64,000 bases of DNA from Symbiodinium natans (Eukaryota; Sar; Dinophyceae; Suessiales; Symbiodiniaceae): contig CAJNDS010000635.1 in NCBI GenBank assembly GCA_905221605.1, positions 429,001-493,000 of the forward strand, given 5' to 3'. Below the pieces are notes generated by a model. That model did not search any database. It saw only the letters and a program-made list of their open reading frames with translations, and was not told where the DNA came from. Shown piece by piece: positions 47,896-61,465 of this stretch (positions are counted from its first letter, which is position 1; every line of letters begins with the position of its first letter). The translations under genes and the position numbers were made by a program.

Positions 47896-48117
47896 CTCAA
47901 CCCTAAACCCCAAACCCTGGGGTTAAGCCCTAACCCCTAAGCCCCAAGCCCCAAGCCCCAAACCCGAAACCCGAAACCCGAAACCCTAAACCCCAAACCC
48001 TAACCAAAACGCCTAACCCTAAACCCTAAACCCTAAACCCTAAACCCTAAACCCTAAACCCTAAACCCTAAACCCTAAACCCTAAACCCTAAACCCTAAA
48101 CCCTAAACCCTAAGCCC
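47896..48117 (-). repeat. Long CCCTAAA array
   Basis: A degenerate left half with CCCCAAG and CCCGAAA blocks, then about fourteen perfect CCCTAAA units (about 48014-48112). Confidence 0.96.
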
Positions 48118-48669
48118 TGCACGCAGCTCCCCGGGCCTAGCCATGCTGAGCCGGCGGGGCAGCTGCTGCAGTTCGAGAGCCAAAAGCTTCGCCTGCCGTG
48201 AAGCCGAGAGTTTTGGGGTTTTAAGGGGGTGAAGCTCAGATGTTTTGAGTCTTAGGGTTTTAAGGGGGTGAAGTTTAGATTTTTAGGGTTTAGGTTTTCA
48301 TGGGGAACAAAGAGTTTCCGGGTTCGCTCAGGGTGGGTTTATATGGCCGGAGCTCACAGGGTCGAAAAGGGTTTAGAGATGAGGGTTTAGGCACAACAGG
48401 GGTGGGTCACAAGGGGCCATGGTTTGGGGTTCCGTGCGTAGGGATTGGTCTTGGATTTCTTTCGGAGAGAGGGCGGGGACAGTCATCCAACCACCTGAAC
48501 GTGAGATGGAAGTGGCGCTGGCTCCGCAATCTGTGTGTTACAGCTGACAAAGGTCGCAGGCTTGGATACTACTGACTATGAGCATCAGACACCTTCAGCC
48601 CTTTTCGTTCACGAACAATCCCGAGACTGGAGCCTAGAATCTTATAACCCTGCAGCCTCAAATTGTTCA

Positions 48670-48901
48670 CAATCACCCATCGCGGCTGTCCCGACGAGCA
48701 AAGCAAAGTGCATGGAATCAAGGCCGAACATCTGTACAATCGGCCTAGCGAGATTCAACCTTGAAAGGACCCCAGCGTGCCAGAAGGAACTCCTTAGCAT
48801 GTGTCTACAACTCCGGATCAAGGACTTGATGTAGGGGCGCGTGTGGCACCCGATTGACGGACGCTCTTGGGGCCCCACAAAACAGTGAGGGCATAACTTC
48901 G
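48670..48901 (-). other. Conserved 3' flank of polyubiquitin copy 2
   Basis: Counterpart of 40731-40957. The DNA between this block and the stop codon differs between copies: copy 2 has an extra stretch of roughly 40 bp containing ACACACGCAGCAAGACTGC. The near-identity therefore does not extend evenly from the coding region. Confidence 0.6.
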
Positions 48902-48999
48902 TTCGATGAAGCCGCACACACGCAGCAAGACTGCACAGGCACACGTGTGAGCGGTGAAGCTGGTGAATGAAAGTTGCCGATGGAAAATCAAAAGACTAA

Positions 49000-50907
<1,908 letters not shown>

Positions 50908-51137
50908 ACACTTCGCGGTACACGCTCTTCCTGTTCTTTATCCATCTACACATATGAACAACCCAACCAGCTTCCAAGGTACAGCAGCCCGAAAATCTGA
51001 CACGGAGGACTCTGACGATGTTGTGTCTAAGGATGGCTAAAGCATACGGGATGAGTGGTAGTACTTATAAACAACTCGGGCCCCCTCCCTGCCATCCTTA
51101 CACGCAGGGGAAAGTCCACAACCCGAGACTCCGAAAC

Positions 51138-51420
51138 TCAAGCTAGCAGGTCAGGCGTGAAGTTCGGATCGGAGTCAAACGCCTTCTCCTTGCAAGCTCA
51201 GGTGATTTCGGGTGGCCAGGGCTGAATAATGGCATTGCAGGGTTCGGGGATCTGGGGGTTTTGTTGAGATCTGGCAGGCTGGTTGAAGGTCGACGAGCTT
51301 GCATCCATTAGTTTTGCAGCTCAGAGGTGAGATTTTACCAGGTGAAGTATGATTCTCAGTAGCAGTAGCAGCAGTCGGCGCGGGTGGTGTGTTCGAGGCC
51401 GCGCTTTGGTCAACATCCAT
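51138..51420 (-). CDS. Candidate small two-exon gene, unknown
   Basis: From an ATG at 51420 the minus strand reads MDVDQSAASNTPPAPTAATA, then TENHTSP, then a donor-like G|GTAAAATC. After an AG near 51190-51200, a frame (possibly in phase) reads CKEKAFDSDPNFTPDLLA to a TGA at 51138. Without splicing the first frame stays open to 51175 with less protein-like sequence. The Ala/Thr/Pro-rich N-terminus would be disordered. It lies just upstream of, and in the same orientation as, the intact polyubiquitin gene. No family is recognised. The acceptor choice is uncertain, and the whole model rests on reading-frame appearance. Confidence 0.3.
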
Positions 51421-53275
51421 GGCCTCAGCTATGGTATGGTACAGTGTTTTCAGGGTTGGTTATGAGCAAGTCACTAGATTATTTTTGCTTTTTCAGGGCA
51501 ACATTATCGTTGGTGAAAGGTTAGAAAGAAGCAAAAGCAATGCACGCATCAATTTTGGGGCGCGCTCGCAAAATGCATGCTGTTTTTGGTAACAGTTTGT
51601 GTTGAAGGTTTGGTCTGTAGGTTCCCCAGGCAGTCTCTGTTCAGGCTCGTGCAACACAAGGTTCGCATCCAAGCTCGCCCTTTAACCAACCCCCCTGGAA
51701 CACATAGCTGCATTTTGCATCTTCCTAAAGAAGAATGGAAACTATGATCCCGCAGGCATACCTGGCAAACCCTCCAGTCTCTCCTGGCTGTGACCGCTGT
51801 CGTAGCTGCCCGAGCTGATGGCAGTCATTCCCGAGGGACCTCAGCACTCGAGTTTCTGGTTTGCAGGGGTTTCGGGTTTAGGGAGTTCAGGGTTTTAGGG
51901 GAGGTCGGTCATCCTCTTGAGGTGCAACAGGGGGTTAGGATTCAGGATCATCCTGATGCGGTTGAGGGCCGCAAGCCTCTGCAGACCCTGTAGGACCTGG
52001 AGCCCTTTAAGGCGCCCAAAAGTCATCTTACGATCACTGTTCCAAATTGGCCCCTGACACACAGCGCAACCTCGAAGCGAAGCAATACGTCCGCGAGGGG
52101 GTGGCTCATCCACAGGTGGTGTTGCCATTGGAAATACATTCTGTTGATTCCGGCCAACGGGCGACGTAGCGTCCGCCGGCGTCTCGGGAATCGTGCAGCA
52201 GCACAATGCAACCTGGCACGCCGAAGGTGCACACCTTGCGCACGTCCAAACAATGTCTCATCCTTCTTCCGTCACAGGATCCGTGCATTTTAACCCACAG
52301 CCCCCGGTCTAAAGACACAGAGACATTGCTAAACCCTAAACAAACCCCAAAACCGAAACTCCTAAGCCCAAAAGGATAAACCACAAGAAGCCTTGCAACC
52401 GCCACCAGACTTGAGCTTGGAGGGTTCGCCGCTTGAGGTTTTTCTGCTAAAACAATACGCTGCAACAAATTCGCTACCCAAACGTCGGTCTAGGTAGGGT
52501 CCGCACCCGAAGTCCCAAACCCTACATGGGGGGGGGGGGCGAGGGGCGGAGGGGCTTGTTCCAAGCTTTAGTCCATCATCCCTAACAGCCCCCTACTCAA
52601 CCCGAGGATCCGGGCACCGTGCCGACATCAAGTCGCTCCGTGCCCCCGCTCTCCGGGCAAGCGTCGGCCCAGAATTCGAGTTCCGAGACCTGTCGGTGGG
52701 GGTTGGGTTTAGGGCTCAGGATCTGCGGGGCCTATATCGGGTTAAGGGACTTAGATCTATGTGGTCTGCGTAAGGTGCTTTAGGGTTAAGACCATCTGGC
52801 ACGACTAAACCCTGAAGCTCTTAAATTCCTAAACCCTAAACCTACACACGCACCCTTCAAATCACAGACAATAGCCCTAAAACCCCAAAAAGCTCTAAGC
52901 CTCGAAACCTCGAACTTTTGACTCTACGGACTCTACATGACTCTACCAAAAACCCTGAACCCTAGATAGGGTTCTCAAGCCCCCTCAACCACGAACAGTT
53001 CAACCTGGCAATCTTCAAGCTCCAAACCCAAAACCGGCCCGGGGCGCGCTGTTTACCTGCAGCCTGATACGTCTTCACAAAAACATAACAAAAACGACCC
53101 TTTATAAAAATAACCGGTAGAACCCATCGAGCTGCAGGAAAATAGGGTCCTATGCAGTACCCTCATGCCTTGAAGCCCCGAAGCCCCCAAGCAAACCCCA
53201 GAGCTCTCCCAGCCGCCTCCCATCGGTGGACGACCCCCTCCATGCATCGGATACGCCACGCCCGCCACCTGGTTT
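51421..53275. other. No supported gene
   Basis: Mixed DNA. A TTTTTGCTTTTTCAG acceptor-like site on the plus strand near 51497 precedes a short open stretch (GNIIVGERLERSKSNARINF) that ends in TAA at about 51590. Minus-strand frames at 51895-52468 overlap each other. Evidence is too weak for gene calls. Confidence 0.4.
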
Positions 53276-53390
53276 GGTTTAGGGTTTAGGGTTTAGGGTT
53301 TAGGGTTTAGGGTTTAGGTTTTAGGGTTTAGGGTTTAGGGTTTAGGGTTTAGGGTCTAGGGTTTAGGGTTTAGGGTTTAGGGTCTAGGGA
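53276..53390 (+). repeat. TTTAGGG array
   Basis: About fifteen units with recurring GTCTAGG variants spaced a few units apart. Confidence 0.95.
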
Positions 53391-54524
53391 GTGCTCTACA
53401 TCATGTATGAGGGTTCGGGGCTTAGAGGGCTCAAGGTTCCATATTGAGAAAGGCCGGAGGGGACCCGAAACCCAACCATTGGAGCGGCTTCCAGGGCGTG
53501 GCCCTCAACCCTGAACCCTAAAATCTTAACTAGGGCTGAGCCATCCTTAAACGTGCAGGTGCTGTTAGGTGCCTCAGGGTTCGGGGATCTGAGACGGAGT
53601 GGCGATGTCGCCAGGGCTTTCTGAACCCTAAACCCTAAAACCCCAGCCCTAAACCCTAAAGCGCGAGCCCTACACCCCAAACTTCAAAGTCAGGGCCGGG
53701 AGCCAACCACCCAGGCTTGCCCCTTCCCTTCAGGCCTCGGAACACAGCTAGGCTGGCCTTTGAAAGCTTTTGAACAATCTTCCTGCATAAGATCCTCTGA
53801 AAGTCAACGAGGGTGACATGTTCAGGGTTCAGGGTTTAGAGCGTATTCTGCAATTTCAATATGAGACTCTCAAACCCGGTTGATGTAGTACCAGATATAC
53901 CAAAGCCCGCACATCCTCAGCCCAGCCACCGCTGGATCTGCAGACTGATGTCCTGCGTAGTGGTGGTGACGACCTCGCCGATTCAGGGTTTCGGGTTTCG
54001 GAAAGCGCAGCCCAGTAAGCGTATAACAAGCAGGGTGTCCTTGATGACTTGATGAGTTTAGTAGGGTTTTCAGGACCGGAAAAATCAAAATAAGGGTACT
54101 ACGGGGGTTCTGATTTAGGAAAGGCAAGCTTCTTTGAGACTCTACTATGGTCGTCTTGACCACTGGCTTCTACCCTAAACCCCCTCCTCAACCCTAAACC
54201 CTAAACCCTTACCCCCCCCCCCAAAAAAAAAATAAAAAGTTATAGGCTGTTCGCTCTCCCTGTTTGGGGGGAAGAAGGGGAGGGATCGGGTTTGGGGGAG
54301 GGGCCCATGGCCCCCCTCAAGCCTTGAGCCCACGACCCAGGACGCAGAGTTCAAGCTCTTCAGCGGGTAGGGTTTAGGGTGTATATGGGGCTTAGGATTG
54401 ACAGCGTGAGTGTAGGGTTTAGGGCGCGGCTATTTCCGATTCAAAGCATCTCAGGCACATGTAGCCTCGGGCCTGGAACTCGAAACCTTTGGAACCCTAG
54501 TGGCCCCCAAACCTGACAGGCCTG

Positions 54525-54579
54525 GGTTTAGGGTTTAGGGTTTAGGGTTTGGGGTTTAGGCTTTAGGGTTTAGGGTTTC
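54525..54579 (+). repeat. TTTAGGG array
   Basis: About seven units. Confidence 0.9.
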
Positions 54580-54870
54580 AGAAAGCAAGCAGAAACTCCG
54601 CGGGTGCGGCCGTCGTCGTCTCCACAAAAGAGGGGAACTCAGAGACGAGACCTCTTTGAGCCTTAGAACGGCTTCAGGGTTTCGGGGCTTGAGGGGTCTA
54701 TAGGCTTTCAAGGACCTACGTCGAGAAACCCCCTAAACCCTAAACCCTAAGCCCTAAACCCCACTCACCGGAGCTTCGGGCCGCGGGAAACCGTGGGAGG
54801 TCGGGTTGGCTGGCTTCGGTCGTTCCTGGCGCTCGGAAGCTGCATCTGCCCTACCACCGCCCCCATCAAT

Positions 54871-54949
54871 CCCCTAGACCCTAAACCCTAAACCCATAAA
54901 CCCTAAACCCTAAACCCCAAACCCCAAACCCTAAACCCTAAACCCGAAT
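54871..54949 (-). repeat. CCCTAAA/CCCCAAA array
   Basis: About ten units. Confidence 0.92.
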
Positions 54950-55123
54950 CCGAACCCTTAAACCACCCTTAAACCCCGCAGGACGCTCCAGGCTTCAGAC
55001 GCTGATCTCGAGTCGCGAGATTTCCAGGTTTGACGCGGTCGGAAAGGCATCGTTGAGCTCCTTCCGCGGCCAAAAGCACCAAAGACCCTTACATGTACCA
55101 GACCCGGACCTCCAGTCAGTGAG

Positions 55124-55191
55124 GTTTAGGGTTTAGGGTTTAGGGCTTAGGGCTTAGGGTTTAGGGCTTAGGGTTTAGGGTTTAGGGTTTC
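55124..55191 (+). repeat. TTTAGGG/CTTAGGG array
   Basis: About nine units in which CTTAGGG occurs repeatedly. Confidence 0.92.
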
Positions 55192-56572
55192 GCTTCCGGG
55201 GGGCAGAATGCTCAATAATCTGGACTCTGCAAATCCCTGCCTATGACAGAGCCTTTCATTCGCTGGCATCAAGCCGGATCCCCAAACCCCAAACCCTACG
55301 AATTATAAAAGGGGATGACATGGGTCACTTATAGGCTCCTGCATCACCGAACTCAACACGCTTAAACAGCTGGGCGATATGGCCTGCTGCAAGCGCTGTT
55401 CCACAGGCGCAAGTTGGTCCTGCGCCTGTCATGTCTGCATTTCGGGCTTGACAACGTTGAGGGATGACGGCTGCAAACATAGCAGTTTGCTGCCTCCTGG
55501 AAAAGAAGGAATTATCGGTAAACAAACCCCAAGCCCAAAGCCTAAATGCTGTTTCAGCTGCAATAAGCTGCCTGCGCATTCGCTTTAACTTGTCTTTTAC
55601 CTTTTAAACCCTAAACCCTAGCCCCTAATGCCTCACCAAGTGTCAAATCAGGGCTGCACGATGCTCCCCTCTTCGCGTTTGAAGTGCTGGCTTGTGGGCT
55701 TTGGGTTAGGTTTAGGGTTGTTTGGGAGGAAGAAGGGTTTCTCTGCACCTAAGTCCAGAATCGCGCTACTAATGGGCGCTTTGTGCATTGCGTTGTAGGC
55801 CGAGTCGACATAACCTACCCTCAGAAACCCCACCCTCATCCCCTCGCCCCCCAGGCCCCCCAACCCCCTAACCCTCCCACCTCAGTCTGAAAAGCTGGCA
55901 GTAGCGTGATGTCGGACAAGGCCTGCATCCTCGGGCACAGAAGGCACTCTGCAGGCCGTCTGAAAGTTTTGAAAGGCTTGGGACGGTCAGGCTTCGGAGC
56001 ATTCGGCTTGCTGAGCTGAACTCCTAAACCCTAAGCCCTAAGCCCTAAATCCTAAACCCTAAACCCTAAACGCCCTAAACCCCAACTTGCCAAGGGCCGA
56101 TCTTCGGCTGCGAATGCGAGCACCGTTTTGCTATAGGGGGGTCACGGAATACCGTTCAGACATGAAACGCTGCGGTTTGTAGGGTTCAGTGTTTGAAGGC
56201 GAAAAGGTGAAATCATTGTGCATTAAGAAAAGACAAGCAAATCAATATAGCAACATAGAAATTGCACGAATTTCATAGGGTGTATGAGGGACACCTCGAA
56301 GAAGGTTCCTGAATGACCCAAAAATATGCAAGGGTGCCCGGTGCCCGATGTTTGTTTTGTTTGCGCTTTGGTGAATGGGTTTGCAGGGGGCTTATATAGG
56401 AATCAGGTCAGGGTTCTCCAAACGCCTCAGAAAGGGTGCCCCTTGTCCTTGCGTAATAGGGCTAAAAGAACCTAACCCCCACAAAGGCGCATAAGAGCAC
56501 TACTGGGAAAGTAAACCCACAGCCGTGTTCGACGATCCGTGACATGGCACACAATATCGGGTTTACACCGCG
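55192..56572. other. No supported gene
   Basis: Contains a CCCTAAG/CCCTAAA array at about 56023-56071. Frames at 55325-55590 overlap on opposite strands and show no recognisable motif. Confidence 0.4.
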
Positions 56573-57016
56573 CTACTCGATGAAAGGCGTCATGTTCTCT
56601 AGGTCGCTGCTCCAATGTGAAACGTCGGGCCTCTGGATGTCGCTGGCATTGACAATGTGGATGTTAAGCGAAAAGAAGGCCGTGTGCCTCGAGCGTTCGG
56701 GGCCGAATTGTCAGGCGAAGTAGTGTAGCCCACAGAGAGCTTCATCTGGGTGCCGAAATCCACGATAACACTACAGTACCACATGGACGTCTCAAGCAAT
56801 TTAACCAAGTCAGCCAGACCCTTCTTCCTCCCCAAGATGAGGCTAACGTCTGGCACCGGCTCTTGTGAATAATTTATAAATAGGCGAGACTATAGTTTTT
56901 GGAATGCAGTGAGACAAATAAGCAGCTTCCTGCCACATGCGAGCAGAAGAGCCACACAACATAACTCCAGTCAAGATGCTGCGTCCAAACTGGAGCCGGC
57001 GGCGCTCCCGGCAGAT
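56573..57016 (-). pseudogene. Coding-like island in three frames, unknown protein
   Basis: Reading along the minus strand, three overlapping frames are coding-like in turn. The first (57016-56843) includes RRRLQFGRSILTGVMLCGSS and ARMWQEAAYLSHCIPKTIVS. The second (56880 to about 56700) includes EPVPDVSLILGRKKGLADLV and KLLETSMWYCSVIVDFGTQM. The third (about 56720-56573) includes HTAFFSLNIHIVNASDIQRP and DVSHWSSDLENMTPFIE before a TAG. None has an obvious start, and I found no consistent intron that joins them. A decayed gene with indels is the simplest reading; a gene with short, atypical introns is the alternative. It lies just downstream of the ADP-ribosylglycohydrolase gene, separated by a long telomeric array. 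No family is recognised. Confidence 0.35.
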
Positions 57017-57184
57017 TCAATGGAGCCTGATGGACCCCCCGAATGCAAAACCCCAAATACTACCATGACTACCCCAGTGCACACTGCACTCTCCGTATCT
57101 GCACTTGCCCTAGTACGGCAGAGCCGCAGACGACAAGCCACATCCCTCTCAGGATCCGGACAATATCTATCCATCAATCTATAT

Positions 57185-57285
57185 ACATATGTACCTGTAC
57201 ATCTAAATAAATAAGCAAATGAATAATAAATGCATATGTATAATGTATATATCTATATATACATATAAACAAAGAAAAACATATC
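57185..57285. repeat. AT-rich TATA-type microsatellite region
   Basis: TATACATATG, ATAAATAAGC and TATATATCTATATATAC-like words. No gene is supported. Confidence 0.7.
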
Positions 57286-57393
57286 TCCAGTGGAGACCCC
57301 CAACCAGCAAGCGCCTTGCTGTAGCTCACCGACCCGCTGACAATCACAGCCAAGGGGTTCAGCTGCAAGGAACTGGCGGGAGACTTAGAGTTG

Positions 57394-57560
57394 GGTTTAG
57401 GGTTTAGGGTTTAGGGTTTAGGGTTTAGGGTTTAGGGTTTAGGGTTTAGGGTTTAGGGTTTAGGGTTTAGGGTTTAGGGTTTAGGGTTTAGGGTTTAGGG
57501 TTTAGGGTTTAGGGCTTAGAACTTAGGGCTTAGGGCTTAGGGCTTAGGGTTTAGGGTTTG
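57394..57560 (+). repeat. Long TTTAGGG array with CTTAGGG block
   Basis: About seventeen perfect TTTAGGG units followed by consecutive CTTAGGG units. It is one of the longest pure arrays in the window and lies about 300 bp downstream of the ADP-ribosylglycohydrolase gene stop. Confidence 0.97.
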
Positions 57561-57863
57561 CGGTTCAGGGGGCATTGGGCCCAAGCCCTCTGCTGCTTCG
57601 AAGCTCTCGAGCCTTGAGCGTAAACCCCAGAAGCCCCATCGGTTCAGGCCTAAGGGCTTCGAGGGTTCAAGGGCTTTGGTTTTCGGGTGTGTGTCTAAGA
57701 CTGCTGCTGCTTACCAACACGCGGGCCCGCATTTCCCCCGTCCAGCCGCGCCAGTTGCCGAGGCAGTTGTCCGGGTGATGCACCCTGGCTACTTCCCGAC
57801 CCACCGCGCGCTCCAATTGCAGGTGCTTTGGCTAAGAGCTGTATGATCCGGACTCGTCCAGAA

Positions 57864-59231
57864 TCACTCGGACCGCTTCTTGACGCCAATGGCCGGCAAA
57901 GTGCCCTCGGGCCACCGCCATGCATCCGAGGGAGTTGCTCGATCCAGGGCATGCTGCGCCACCTCCAGCGCCATCTTCGCGATGCTCTCGTGGTCCTCGA
58001 GGCCGTCGATGAAGTGCTTGGGAATGCCCTTGAGGCCGACGCTGGCTCCCATCATGGCTCCGACCAAGCTGCTTCGCATGGTGTTCTGGCCTCCGCCATT
58101 CAAGCTGCAAAGCACGGCCTTCTCAAAGTCATCTGGGAAGCGAGAGGCGCAATAGTAGGCGGAGCCCAGGACGCCGTAGAAGGCGCAGAACTTGCCGTAG
58201 AGCTCCACGCCACGGTGTGCAGGCTCAATGTGCTTTCCGACGTTCTGCACGCCTTCGGCAATCATTCCGAACCAAAGTAGAGAGTCGGGCTCCGTGTAGT
58301 CCCCGTACCTGTCAAGCTACATCAGGTTTGGGGTTTTGGAGGCTTGGGAAGTCTTGGGATTTCTTATAGCGTCTACTAGGATGTCTAATTTTGCATTGAG
58401 GGTGAAGGGTTTGGGATGTGGTCTTGGGCGCAGGAAGGGTTGTGCTATTTCAGCTGCCATAAGGTGGGTGCAACACATGCTTGCTCAAAAACCACCGTGG
58501 CCAGGTTGCTCCGCATCATGGTCTTTCTCACTGTGGACTGATGAAAAAGGCAGCGGATCTCCTGCTTGTGTGTAGACTTTCCAGGAGAGATCTTTATTCA
58601 AAGCCAGTCCTTGAATAATTCCGGACAGGAGGCACGCAAAGGCCACGGAGTGAGCTTGCACGCTGCTGTCGCAGGTGAAGGCCCGGCTATGAGCCTGCAC
58701 TTGACAGCACATGGCGCGTGGGCTGAGGCAGTAGGCTGCTGCAATGAGAGCTCCGCGAACAATGGTGTCGGGTGTGTCGCTGCGAGGCAGAGCGCACTCT
58801 GTCCACGGCTTCTTCTCGACGACGCGAGCTTTGTAGAAATCACAGATGGTTTTGTCTGTCCAGCCATACTTGCCTCCTTGGCGTGTTCCGTCCATGGTTT
58901 CCTCGAGTAGGATCTGCTTCTCAAAGCGGTCGTGAAAATCACTTTGGTCGAGGCATCGCTGGCTTGCCAGGCTGCTCAGCAACAGCTTCGTCACCTCCCC
59001 TTGCTGTTCAAGCTGACCTGCTTTAAGCTGGCCTTTTCCTGGGGCATCGCTTGTCCCTGAATGGAAGGTACCGGGCAGTGGGTCCAGGTATCCAGTCACA
59101 TAGCCACGCTCCTTCTCGAGCTTGTCGAGGTCGTACTGCCAATGCACACCGACACCCAGCGCATCACCGATGAAGACGCCGAGAATGGCGCCAGCAGCAC
59201 GATCCAACAGAACTTCCGGATCGGTCTCCAT
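57864..59231 (-). CDS. ADP-ribosylglycohydrolase-family protein, two exons
   Basis: Exon 1 runs from an ATG at 59231 to about 58566-58578; exon 2 runs from about 58316 to a stop at 57864. Joined they give about 370 residues, near the usual family length. The N-terminus carries the family signature around GAILGVFIGDALGVGVHWQY (residues 14-33), followed by HSG, KAGQLEQQGEVTKLLLSSL and AHSVAF. Exon 2 has LYGKFCAFYGVLGSAYYC, then NGGGQNTMRSSLVGAMMGAS and GIPKHFIDGL. In classical DraG/ARH enzymes the positions of EQQGEVT and GGGQNT are TDDT and GGD(A/T)DT, which bind the metal ions; those aspartates are absent here, so hydrolase activity is doubtful. J1-crystallin-like relatives show that the fold can be reused. 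The intron is about 250 bp; a GT donor at 58577 or a GC donor at 58565, with the TAG acceptor ending at 58317, both keep the frame. Residue numbers assume the Met at 59231, which lies directly before the conserved region. Confidence 0.9.
58317..58577 (-). other. Intron of the ADP-ribosylglycohydrolase-family gene
   Basis: The coding frame loses similarity after LNKDLSW and regains it at LDRYGDYTEPDSLLWFG. Two phase-0 donors are possible: GT (GTCTAC at 58577) and GC (GCAGGA at 58565). The acceptor is GATGTAG. The intron interior contains heptamer-like words (CCCAAACC, CCCTTCACCCTCAA on the minus strand), like the intergenic DNA. Confidence 0.7.
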
Positions 59232-61118
59232 TGCAGGGCGACTGCTGGGATGCCCCCCGACTTGAGACCTACAGCCTTAAGGGATGAAGTCACATGGTTC
59301 CTTCCAGTGCTTCTAACTTCTTCTGCACTGAGCTTCAGGTGATGACGTATGAAATGGCATAACTGGTAGTTTTTGAAGAAATGATTTGAATCAAGATATG
59401 TACATATTACATAATGTAGCAGGTACCTAAACCGACCCAGTACCAGGCCCTGCTTTTGGGGTTACGTGGCTTAAGCGGGGTTCTGTAGGTATGGACAAAG
59501 GGAATTAAACACTTCTCTCATAGGGCTGTTCTAAGGATTGAAGGGGTCTTCGGGAGGATTTGGGGGAGGGCAATCGCGGCTTAGGGGGTTTCTGGGTTCA
59601 GGGTTTTAAGTTTGAAGCTTCGGGTTTAGGGCTGAGGGTTCAGGGGTTTCGGGGTTCACCCAGAACCTCCAAGCGCCCCTTTCTAGGATCACAGGGCCCA
59701 ATCGTTAACTGGAAGTACAGGGCCTTCATGGCCTTCTAGACACTACAACCCTAAACACTAAACCCTAAACCCCAAACCCCAAACCTTGACAAGTAAGCAC
59801 CAATGGCCTCGCAAGGGACACGGCCACGGCATCGGGAAGGAGGCTCGGCACCAGGCTAACAGGGTCCGCACCTGGGTGGTGGAGGGTTGAAAATTTGGGG
59901 TTTAGGGTTTAGGGTTTAGGGCTTTAGGGTTGAGTTGAGGGTTTCGGGTTTCGAGTTTAGGGTTTAAGGGATTAAGGGCTTGATTGATCTAGCAGCACGT
60001 TCAAAGGGAACAAGACCCGCCAAATTCTACATGGGTTCAGGCTCTTCAACCGGGGGCATTTGCCCAAGCTTGTGTGCTGATGTCTGGACCGTTTTAGAGG
60101 TTTCCCTTAAATCCTTAAACCCTAATTCCCCCTAGCCCCTTCCCCAAACCCCTAGGGATTTTACCTATCTCGGGCCAGTCCCCTCTCTGGGTTTGCTGCG
60201 AGGATATTGGGGGCTGATCGGGTTCCCTGGTTTGGGGTTCTATGACTTTGGATGCAACTAGCTGTCGGTCTTGGTTCCCGAGCCCTCAACCCTCGTTGTC
60301 TAGCATGTATAGACTTGGGGGCTTAGGGTTCCTAAGCCTTGCTCCCGCAACCCGAAACAGGAGAACGCTGCGCCGCACCACAGGAATTCCGTTTCAAAAA
60401 TGAATAAACAAATAAATATATGCTTATAAAGGGTTATACAGGGTTAGGCTAGGTAGGGGTTCCCTAGAGTTAAATACGGGTGTAGAGGGGTAGTCCGGGG
60501 TACTAAGGGCCAAGAACTCCCAGCCCTGGAAGCCTGAAAGACTACCCGGACCCAGAGCCCGAGCGCACTGAGGCCAAGGCTATTTGCAGCCCTGTAGGCG
60601 GTCCACACCTCAAGTTTCAGCTGGGGCTTAGGGTTTGGGTTAACCCTCTTCGGCTCGGTCTTATCCTCAAGGATAGTTGAGGCTTGGTATGCTGTGCCTA
60701 CGAAACCTCCCCTAAACGCTTCCAAAAGCCCCAAACCCCAACCCCAAACCCAGCCAGAAACCCTAAAGCCCTGAACCCTCAACCCTTAAAACCTATAAAA
60801 AAAAACTCTCAAAATCCATAGAGAGTCCCTAAGCCCCCAACTGCCCTCTTCCACTGCACAGATGGTCGCTGCGCTCGGTGAAACGAGGCCCGAGAGGCCG
60901 TGGGGCTTCCACAGCTCAGGTGGGCCGGATCCATGGTGTGGGTGTCTGCCAACCGCCGTCCAAGTACGATGTATCATTTTAGGGTTTGAGGGCAAAGGGT
61001 TTAGGGTCTACCTACCTACAGTTTAGGGTTTAAGGGCCCTGGGGTTTTTGAGGGTTCTAGGGTCTTGAGGTCAAGGGTTCTAGGGTTTAATGATGCTTTT
61101 GGAACTACGGTCTCTACC
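59232..61118. other. No supported gene
   Basis: Degenerate heptamer-like DNA, with short TTTAGGG runs near 59898-59930 and CCCTAAA-type runs near 59748-59785. A 112-codon minus frame at 60444-60782 consists largely of heptamer-derived words. Confidence 0.5.
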
Positions 61119-61281
61119 TAAACCCTAAACCCTAAACCCTAGGCCTAAACCCTAAACCCTAAACCCTAAACCCTATGACCCATGACCCTAAACCCTAAAC
61201 CCTAAACCTCAAACCCTAAACCCTAATCCTAAACCTTAAACCCTAACCCTAAACCCTAAACCCTAAACCCCGTAAACCCTA
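61119..61281 (-). repeat. CCCTAAA array
   Basis: About twenty units with interruptions (CCCATGA, CCTAATC). Confidence 0.94.
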
Positions 61282-61407
61282 CCTTGAACAACCTAGTTTT
61301 GGGGGACCAGCGGAAGGCAGGCGCCAGCGGCGTGACTCGCGAATTCTCTCATTTGCTACCCCCGGCTAGGCTCGGCGGACTCATCGCTGACTGGGAAACT
61401 TACGCTT

Positions 61408-61465
61408 GGGGTTTAGGGTTTAGGGTTTAGGGCTAGGGTTTAGGGTTTTAGTGTTTAGGGGTTAG
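61408..61465 (+). repeat. TTTAGGG array
   Basis: About eight units, diverging from the preceding CCCTAAA array across about 125 bp. Confidence 0.88.

Noticed and set aside
57828-58280. 150-codon plus-strand frame
   Set aside because: It is the antisense shadow of exon 2 of the ADP-ribosylglycohydrolase-family gene, whose minus-strand family motifs are clear.
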